A stretch of DNA of 11,410 nt from Peptococcaceae bacterium (lineage in GTDB: Bacteria > Bacillota > Desulfitobacteriia > Desulfitobacteriales > Syntrophobotulaceae), in NCBI GenBank assembly GCA_012523535.1, contig JAAYII010000197.1, positions 1 through 11,410 of the forward strand, in the 5' to 3' direction. Below, piece after piece: positions 1 through 5,181 of this stretch (within the stretch, counting starts at the first letter, position 1; the number at the start of each line of letters is the position of its first letter). The position numbers and the translations under genes are program-made. The notes beneath the pieces were generated by a model. It saw nothing but the letters and a program-made list of their open reading frames with translations. It had not been told where the DNA came from and did no database searches.

Positions 1-188
1 ACCCGATGATTATAAAAAAAGCCCCCAAAAGAAATCGAATCAAAACAGATGTTTTTAAAGGTACCAGCGAAAAGTTGAGTATCAAAACCAAAACTGTGAT
101 TGGAATTACAGAATATAATACTTCTATAAATTTTTCAGTAAGTATATTCAATATAATTCTGTCCTTTCCTTGAAATAATTACTACATC

Positions 189-238
189 TATCTATAGCCG
201 GAAATATTTTATTTATCTATAGCCGGAAATATTTTATT
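189..238. repeat. Perfect 25-bp tandem duplication
   Basis: Two identical, directly adjacent 25-bp copies (189-213 and 214-238), each containing the core CTATAGCCGGAAATATTTTA. Only two copies are present and there is no spacer, so this is a local duplication and not a CRISPR array. It lies in non-coding DNA with no visible function. Confidence 0.9.
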
Positions 239-352
239 TTTTTGAAGAATCAGTTGAAGTATGAGCGGGAACAATAATTAAACAATTGTGAAAAATCGAA
301 AAGCACATTTTAGAAAATGTATTTATTGATACTAGTTATATTTTAACATAAG

Positions 353-472
353 ATGAAAGCAAGCCCTATAGAATATTTTAAAATTAAACATTCCCTTAAT
401 CAACCTGACCGTTCGTTCACACTGAGCGGATTATTGGCGGTATTAAGTTTGGAAAAAGCAAAAGTCTATTAA
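353..472 (+). CDS. Possible 39-aa small ORF, doubtful
   Basis: An ATG at 353 opens 39 codons ending in TAA at 470-472. The product begins MKASPIEYFK and ends LAVLSLEKAKVY. The C-terminal half looks like ordinary protein sequence, but no Shine-Dalgarno sequence precedes the ATG and I recognise no family. It may be a chance ORF, a remnant of a decayed gene or a small peptide gene. It also contains an imperfect palindrome of the form TGAnCGnnCGnTCA at 406-419, a shape some TetR-family operators have, which may be coincidence. Confidence 0.15.
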   Translation: MKASPIEYFKIKHSLNQPDRSFTLSGLLAVLSLEKAKVY

Positions 473-620
473 AGTTTAATCCGGAATAGTATAATTATTG
501 TAATATAATGTTTATTTTTCTTACCGCAATTTTTATTGACAGCGAGACAGATAGAAGTAAATGGCAAGGATTTCGTAAAAGCTTTAACCTGACATAGTAA
601 AAAAATAGGGAGGGAATATT

Positions 621-1547
621 ATGCCATTAGTAACTTCAAAGGAAATGTTTAAAAAGGTTTATGGGAAATGTGCAATAGGAGCGTTTAACGTCTATAATAT
701 GGAAATTATTCAAGGAATTGTCGAGGCCGCCAAAGAGGAAAACGCTCCTTTGATTTTGCAGGTTTCCGCCGGGGCAAGAAGATATGCTAAACCGATTTAT
801 TTAAGAATATTAGTTGAAGCCGCTTTGGAGGATACGGATTTACCGATCTGTCTTCATCTTGATCACGGGGAAGACTTTGAAATATGCAAGGCTTGTGTTG
901 ACGACGGTTTTACTTCGGTTATGATCGACGGTTCCAAACTGCCTTTTGAGGAAAATGTGGCGCTCACGAAAAAAGTCGTAGAATATGCCCATGCCAAAGG
1001 AGTCGTGGTGGAAGCGGAATTAGGAAGACTGGCGGGAGTGGAAGACGACGTTAAGGTCAGCGCCAAAGAAAGCAGTTATACTGATCCCGAACAGGCTGCC
1101 GAATTTGTGGAAAGAACGGGCTGTGACTCCTTGGCTATTGCTATCGGAACCAGCCATGGGGCTTATAAGTTCAAGGGTGAGCCCAAACTGGATTTTGAAC
1201 GTCTGGCCAAGATAACTGAACTTCTCCCCGGATTTCCCCTTGTCTTACATGGAGCATCAACCGTTTTGCCCGAATTTGTGGCTAAATGCAACCAGTATGG
1301 CGGCGAAATTAAAGGTGCTCAAGGAGTCCCGGAAGATATGCTTCGCAAAGCAGGAACTATGGGAATTTGTAAAATCAATATCGATACCGACCTGCGCCTA
1401 GCCATGACCGCCTCCATCCGCGAGTATTTGGCTACCCACCCCGCTGATTTCGATCCCCGTCAATATCTCAAACCGGCCAGAGAAGCAATTAAAAATATGG
1501 TCAAACATAAAATCAGAAATGTCTTGAATTGCAGCAATATGATTTAA
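621..1547 (+). CDS. fba: Class II fructose-1,6-bisphosphate aldolase
   Basis: A 308-residue, zinc-dependent class II aldolase of the fructose-/tagatose-bisphosphate aldolase family. The family cleaves fructose 1,6-bisphosphate reversibly to dihydroxyacetone phosphate and glyceraldehyde 3-phosphate in the cytosol, in glycolysis and gluconeogenesis. The HLDHG segment gives the catalytic Asp81 and metal ligand His82. GTSHG gives His179 and LHGAS gives His210, completing the three-histidine zinc site. The NIDTD segment at 253-257 is the phosphate-binding end of the barrel. The protein is full length. Its start is fixed by GGGAGGG six bases before the ATG. It stands alone, converges on the dehydrogenase gene and ends before a strong terminator. 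Tagatose-bisphosphate or a related ketose-bisphosphate substrate cannot be excluded, since family members look alike at this level. It is not clearly tied to the sigma-54 module on the other strand. Confidence 0.9.
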   Translation: MPLVTSKEMFKKVYGKCAIGAFNVYNMEIIQGIVEAAKEENAPLILQVSAGARRYAKPIYLRILVEAALEDTDLPICLHLDHGEDFEICKACVDDGFTSVMIDGSKLPFEENVALTKKVVEYAHAKGVVVEAELGRLAGVEDDVKVSAKESSYTDPEQAAEFVERTGCDSLAIAIGTSHGAYKFKGEPKLDFERLAKITELLPGFPLVLHGASTVLPEFVAKCNQYGGEIKGAQGVPEDMLRKAGTMGICKINIDTDLRLAMTASIREYLATHPADFDPRQYLKPAREAIKNMVKHKIRNVLNCSNMI

Positions 1548-1589
1548 CCTTGTACCATTCTTAGTGGAAAATAAAACTTAAGAAAAGTA

Positions 1590-1624
1590 AAAAAAAGACC
1601 GGCGATTTTGCCGGTCCTTTTTTA
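1590..1624. terminator. Bidirectional rho-independent terminator
   Basis: A perfect 7-bp stem, GACCGGC (1597-1603) with GCCGGTC (1610-1616), encloses the loop GATTTT. T-runs follow on both strands: six T after one C on the + strand, and eight T on the - strand. It can end the aldolase transcript from the left and the dehydrogenase operon transcript from the right. Confidence 0.92.
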
Positions 1625-1641
1625 GGAGGGAGTAGATCAAT

Positions 1642-2466
1642 TTATTTTCCGCCGCCCCAGTTAATCCCGGCACTGGCAACTGCCGCACCGCAGGGATCGA
1701 CAATGCATGCTCCTCCGTCTACCATGAATACTGCTCCGGTAATAAAGGATGCTTCGTCGCTTGCCAGGAAGGCTACTAATCCTGAAACTTCATTCGGGGT
1801 AGCAAATCTGGGCAAGGGTGAAAATCTGGTCATGGCATTAAGTGCTCCTGTTACATCGGTATTAAGTGACTGGGCCAAAGGTGTCATAGCTTGCTCCAGC
1901 ATTTCCGTGCGGATAGGGCCGGGGCAGACAACATTGCAACGGATGTTGGATTTGCCGTAATCAAGCGCTGTCGCCTGGGATAGGCCAATCAGACCGGATT
2001 TTGATGCTGAGTAAGCAGGCATAGCCGGTATGCAACGTACCCCAGCCAAGGAACTGATATTGATTATAGAGCCGCCTCCGTTTTTGATCATATTGGGGAT
2101 AGCAAACCTCATAGTCAAGAATGGCCCTGTAAGGTTGGTATCTATAATTCTCTGCCACTGCTCTATGGGAATTTCAACTACGGTTCCCGGGGGATCAATA
2201 CCGGCGTTATTAACCAATACGTCGATCTTGCCACCGAATTCTATTGTAGCCTCAACCATAGCCTGAGCATCTTTGGTTACATCACCGGCAAAAATGGATA
2301 CGGTACCTTCGGGCAACTCGGCGGCAACTTTCTCCAGTAGCGCTTTGCGTCGACCGGTAATGACTACCTTCGCGCCTTCCGCTACAAATTTTTTGGCGAA
2401 GTCAGCCCCCAAACCGGTTCCTCCGCCTGTAATGAGGGCTACCTTTCCTTTTAAGCGTCCATCCAT
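1642..2466 (-). CDS. Short-chain dehydrogenase/reductase (SDR family)
   Basis: A 274-residue classical SDR oxidoreductase, a cytosolic NAD(P)-dependent enzyme interconverting an alcohol and a ketone or aldehyde. The Rossmann motif TGGGTGLG is at 13-20 and NNAG at 86-89. The catalytic tetrad is readable as Asn111, Ser139, Tyr152 and Lys156 (YSASK). The second beta strand ends in GRR with no acidic residue, which favours NADP(H); this is inference. The body ends near VDGG (249-252), after which a tail of about 22 residues carries two cysteines and a glycine-rich end, longer than usual. The start is supported by AAGGAGG eight bases before the ATG. It is last in the hydrolase-transporter-dehydrogenase series, 90 nt after the transporter stop, and probably oxidises or reduces the imported compound or its hydrolysis product. 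The substrate is unknown. Confidence 0.88.
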   Translation of the reverse strand: MDGRLKGKVALITGGGTGLGADFAKKFVAEGAKVVITGRRKALLEKVAAELPEGTVSIFAGDVTKDAQAMVEATIEFGGKIDVLVNNAGIDPPGTVVEIPIEQWQRIIDTNLTGPFLTMRFAIPNMIKNGGGSIINISSLAGVRCIPAMPAYSASKSGLIGLSQATALDYGKSNIRCNVVCPGPIRTEMLEQAMTPLAQSLNTDVTGALNAMTRFSPLPRFATPNEVSGLVAFLASDEASFITGAVFMVDGGACIVDPCGAAVASAGINWGGGK

Positions 2467-2556
2467 TTCAAAAACCTCCTTCTTATCTTTTTAACTGGTA
2501 TTCCATTTAGTATGGAAATTTAATGAACTAAACAAATATAGTACTAAATCTTATTC

Positions 2557-3796
2557 TTATTTGGCAGCATTTTCTTTGGCTTTTCTTCTGGCTACTACTA
2601 AAGGAGCGGATTCTTTATAGAAGAAGCTGACAATTAAACAAACACACATGCAACCTGCAGTGGCCAGCATAACCGCACCCAGACCGGCCTTGTCTGCTAC
2701 TATACCAAGGAGGGTTGCGCCTAAGGTGGCCCCGATTAATTCTCCGGTCAACTGGTTGGAACCGATAATTGTTGATACAAAACGTGGGTCACCGGATTCT
2801 GCGGGAATAGTGGACTGCATAAGGGCACAGACACCGGTACCTCCCCAGCCAACGAAAGCGATAAACATGAGGAAGGCTAAATTGGCGGGTCCGTATAGAA
2901 TACCTAAGTTACCGATAATTCCCATGATAGCGGCGATTATGACCAGCGGTTTACGGCCAAAGGAATCGGATAAGCGGGGAATCAAGACACCCCAAAGAAT
3001 AGCGCCTACACCGAAACAGGACATTACATAACTCATTTGTACGTTGGTTAAACCTTTGACATTAGTAAGATAACCCGGAGCGAAAGTCAGAGTACAAACG
3101 TACCAGCAGAGCAAGAAAAGGGTTCCGATAATCGAGAGAACAACATTTCTGTTTTTGAAAATAACTTCCATGTAATTAACTTTTTCTTTTGGTTTCTGAG
3201 CGGCGGCTTCTTCAGTTGCCCCTGGGGTCGGGTTAACCAGTATTTTCCAAATCAAAATGGCAATTATAATACCCGGGATGATGGTGAGTACAAATGTCAG
3301 CCTCCAACCGATTGATTCGGCCAAAGCCACTTGAATAAGGGGTCCTAATAGTGATGAAATCAACCCGACTGCGGATACCTGCATTAGCCCCATGTTCATG
3401 CCTCGACGGTGAGGAGAGGATTGAGGAATGATAAAGCCTTGAGACACTGGCATTACCGGTCCTTCAAAGCAACCCATTAAAGCGCGGACAATTAAAAGCA
3501 TTATAAAACCGGTAACCAAACCCGTCAGCATGGAACAGACGGAAAAACATAAGACAACGATCGCCAATAAGTGTTTACGGGAAACTTTTGTGTCAGCAAA
3601 ATAACTGCCAAACAATCCTATAATAGCCCAAGTAAGAGCAAATACGGAAGTTGCTAAGCCGAGTTGGGTATAACTAATATTTAAGTTCGGCCATAATGTA
3701 GTTTTGCAGATTTGATAAGGCAAAGCGGTCAAACATAACAAAACCGAAGGCCAGACAAAGGATGAAAACCATCCAGTTTTCATAGCCTTTGATCAT
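2557..3796 (-). CDS. MFS transporter, frameshifted near its 5' end
   Basis: A major facilitator superfamily permease with about 12 membrane helices, expected to carry a small, perhaps anionic, organic compound across the cytoplasmic membrane. The long frame from the ATG at 3783 encodes 408 residues, but its first 35 do not look like an MFS N-terminus. The frame starting at ATG 3796 encodes a textbook first helix (NWMVFILCLAFGFVMFDR, then RFALSNLQNYIMAEL) and stops at TAG 3674-3676. Moving one base forward there joins it to SYTQLGLATSVFALTWAI and the remaining 372 residues, giving about 412 residues, normal for the family. The cause could be a one-base insertion (gene decay or sequencing error) or, less likely, recoding. 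ATG 3796 has only a weak ribosome binding site. GAGGG at 3818-3822 instead serves a three-codon leader (ATG 3809-3811, stop 3800-3802). The gene sits between the hydrolase and dehydrogenase genes. Confidence 0.82.
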
Positions 3797-3842
3797 TTTT
3801 TATTGTTCCATTCATATCCCTCACTTTTTGGATTAAGTTAAG

Positions 3843-3937
3843 GGAGAGATTATACACAATGAATATTAGCTTGACTGCTTTTAGGCCGCTTATCTAGTTT
3901 ATTTTTTCGATCTTTTATCTATATCTATAATCTCTCC
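3843..3937. repeat. 95-bp segment bounded by 12-bp inverted repeats
   Basis: GGAGAGATTATA (3843-3854) is exactly complementary to TATAATCTCTCC (3926-3937), with 71 bp between, in the 208-nt gap between the hydrolase and transporter genes. In RNA it would form a long stem just upstream of the transporter. No target-site duplication is visible at its ends, and the - strand copy near the transporter contains a TATAAT that could act as a -10 box. Its identity as a mobile-element remnant, a regulatory stem or a promoter is undecided. Confidence 0.6.
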
Positions 3938-4004
3938 TTTCCAAGTATATATTTCAAAAAATTCTTGATACTTTAATTATTTTTAATAATTAGATAATTC
4001 CTGT

Positions 4005-4856
4005 TTAGTCTTCTCTCCAATCCCATTCTCTTCCGCCTTTAAATACATTGGCGTTCATTTCATTGCTGATAAAAAGGTTGGCTTCAGGGAAACGCTGGCA
4101 CATGTTGTAGTAGAATTCGCCTACTGTTTTGGTTCTGGCGAGTTCTTCCTCGGTGGCTTTGATATATTCTTTAGTAAATTCAAAGGAACTGTTGTCAAAA
4201 GGCATACCAGGTTTGGCATGACCAGGAATAATTACCTCGGCTCCCAGTTGTTCCAGTTTCTCAATATCTTTAATCCATTGCTGGCGTTCTTCGGCGGTTA
4301 CTTCACAGGTAAAGGGATGGGCTTGGTTGAATAAAACGTCGCTGCCGATCAAGGTTTTGATGGAAGGAATCCAAACAACGGTGTTATATTTTAGGTCTCC
4401 CATTATTTGGGGTATAATTTCAATTCTTTCGCCTTCTAGTTCAAAGTAATTCTCCGTCATAGGCTCAATGGGAATAGGTTTGGTAGGATAATTAAATTTG
4501 CCTATCTGGCTTTCCCAATGTTCCATTTTGTCTATAAACTGTTTATTAATTACCCTGGCTACTTCCGGAAGAGCAATGACGCGGGCATTAGGATAGGCTT
4601 CCACGATGGGCTGCAGACCAAAATAATGATCGGGATGAGCGTGAGTAATATAAATAGTCTTCAAATCTAAACCCGTTTCCAAAATTTCAGCGGCTACACG
4701 GTGTCCATTGGCTAATGACCATTGGGTATCGACCAGTGCGCAATCTTGTTTACCCATGATGATAACAGAGGAAACTTCAAAGCCTTGTTTCTCGTCGCTG
4801 AAAAATACCTTGGTAGCAAGTTTATCCTTGCCATGGGTATTAATTCTGACTTCCAT
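4005..4856 (-). CDS. Metallo-beta-lactamase-fold hydrolase
   Basis: A 283-residue cytosolic MBL-fold protein with no signal peptide. The signature THAHPDHYFG at 71-80 provides metal ligands His72, His74, Asp76 and His77. Asp173 (GSD) and His213 (PGHAKPG) fit the bridging Asp and last His of the fold. The usual Gly-His between them is not seen. QIMGDLKYN (150-158) occupies that place, and His180 in FNQAHPF is a possible substitute, so the second metal site may differ from the classic one. The fold includes lactonases, thioesterases and other hydrolases, and the substrate here is unknown. The start is supported by GGAGAAGGTG seven bases before the ATG. It is the first gene behind the sigma-54 promoter at 5019-5034, with a leader of about 150 nt, and precedes the transporter without a visible terminator. 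It probably acts on the transported compound or on a product of the dehydrogenase. Confidence 0.85.
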   Translation of the reverse strand: MEVRINTHGKDKLATKVFFSDEKQGFEVSSVIIMGKQDCALVDTQWSLANGHRVAAEILETGLDLKTIYITHAHPDHYFGLQPIVEAYPNARVIALPEVARVINKQFIDKMEHWESQIGKFNYPTKPIPIEPMTENYFELEGERIEIIPQIMGDLKYNTVVWIPSIKTLIGSDVLFNQAHPFTCEVTAEERQQWIKDIEKLEQLGAEVIIPGHAKPGMPFDNSSFEFTKEYIKATEEELARTKTVGEFYYNMCQRFPEANLFISNEMNANVFKGGREWDWRED

Positions 4857-4899
4857 GCAAACTCACCTTCTCCTCATAATAAATTTTGAAGAAATACCG

Positions 4900-4980
4900 G
4901 CTTCAAGGGATTTGACCAGACCTTATCTACCCTTGGAGTTACTCACCACCTTCCCGGGCTTGGTCCTTGCCCTGATCAAA
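4900..4980 (-). other. GC-rich, potentially structured leader of the hydrolase gene
   Basis: Transcripts from the sigma-54 promoter would carry this segment. It is clearly richer in G+C than the AT-rich DNA around it. CAAGGG (4904-4909) can pair with CCCTTG (4930-4935). Alternatively its CAAG can pair with CTTG (4966-4969), together with GACCA (4914-4918) pairing TGGTC (4961-4965). The two folds compete, or the second helix could form a pseudoknot with the first loop. No known riboswitch class was recognised, and no T-run makes it a terminator. Confidence 0.35.
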
Positions 4981-5018
4981 ATTCTCTTGATGCCTTCTTT
5001 GCTTCAAATAACAAATAG

Positions 5019-5034
5019 TGCAATATACATGCCA
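5019..5034 (-). promoter_or_regulatory. Sigma-54 (RpoN) promoter of the hydrolase-transporter-dehydrogenase genes
   Basis: Read on the - strand the site is TGGCATGTATATTGCA. Against the sigma-54 consensus TGGCACG-N4-TTGCA, the -24 GG and -12 GC are present with exact spacing and only one consensus base differs. Transcription would start near 5008 and run into the hydrolase gene at 4856. The activator gene next to it is exactly the kind of regulator this promoter needs. Confidence 0.88.
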
Positions 5035-5039
5035 AAATC

Positions 5040-5052
5040 TTAAGCCGCTTAA
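5040..5052. promoter_or_regulatory. Palindrome next to the sigma-54 promoter
   Basis: TTAAG-CCG-CTTAA is an inverted repeat with 5-bp arms, placed only a few bases upstream of the -24 element. A related 13-mer, TTAGGCCGCTTAT, with 11 of 13 bases identical, lies at 3881-3893 upstream of the transporter gene. A DNA-binding protein site is possible, but the arms are short and AT-rich. Confidence 0.3.
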
Positions 5053-5137
5053 ATCAAGGATACTCGGGCTGCAAAAATGGTTGGAAAAGAAAAAATATAC
5101 TTAACCTTAGGCTTTTAAAACAACTAAAAGCAAATAG

Positions 5138-5177
5138 TGAGACACTTATATGCCTATGGTGTATCAAGTTGAAACAC
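5138..5177. promoter_or_regulatory. Candidate upstream activator site (three TGANACAC half-sites)
   Basis: TGAGACAC (5138-5145) and TGAAACAC (5170-5177) read on the + strand, and TGATACAC reads on the - strand (5159-5166). The first and the inverted copy form a near-perfect inverted repeat with a 13-bp spacer. The cluster lies 104 to 143 bp upstream of the -24 element, a usual distance for enhancer sites bound by sigma-54 activators, and just after the stop codon of the activator gene. Binding by that protein's Fis-type helix-turn-helix is inferred. Confidence 0.6.
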
Positions 5178-5181
5178 TTGG

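Larger units (their letters stand above)
1..620. other. AT-rich intergenic region upstream of the aldolase gene
   Basis: No gene of normal length is supported here on either strand. Visible content is a perfect 25-bp tandem duplication (189-238), a 39-codon ORF without a ribosome binding site (353-472), and two TATAAT boxes (490-495, 504-509) without a good -35 partner. A TTGACA box (536-541) is followed at 16 nt only by a weak TAAATG (558-563), so the aldolase promoter cannot be placed with confidence. The aldolase ribosome binding site GGGAGGG lies at 608-614. The left part may include decayed sequence, but no recognisable protein fragment was found. Confidence 0.6.

Noticed and set aside
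189..238. CRISPR repeat units
   Set aside because: The two copies are directly adjacent with no spacer, and no cas genes are nearby.
562..577. Sigma-54-like element TGGCAAGGATTTCGTA upstream of the aldolase gene
   Set aside because: The -24 half is good, but the -12 half has GT instead of the near-invariant GC and two more mismatches. No TGANACAC half-sites lie upstream.
3681..3783. ATG 3783 as the transporter start
   Set aside because: Its first 35 residues lack the MFS first-helix pattern, which is plainly encoded in the neighbouring frame from 3796. The AAAGG before it is only 2 nt away.
4866..4880. Four-codon arginine-rich mini-ORF (MRRR) before the hydrolase gene
   Set aside because: It is formed by the purine-rich ribosome binding site itself and has no ribosome binding site of its own, so it is likely chance.
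4900..4960. Resemblance of the hydrolase leader to a TPP or cobalamin riboswitch (CCCTTGAA and GGGAA pieces)
   Set aside because: Only isolated short matches exist; the rest of each conserved core is missing.
5111..5131. Hairpin GCTTTTA/TAAAAGC as a terminator for the activator gene
   Set aside because: It is AT-rich and weak, with no T-run after it on the - strand.
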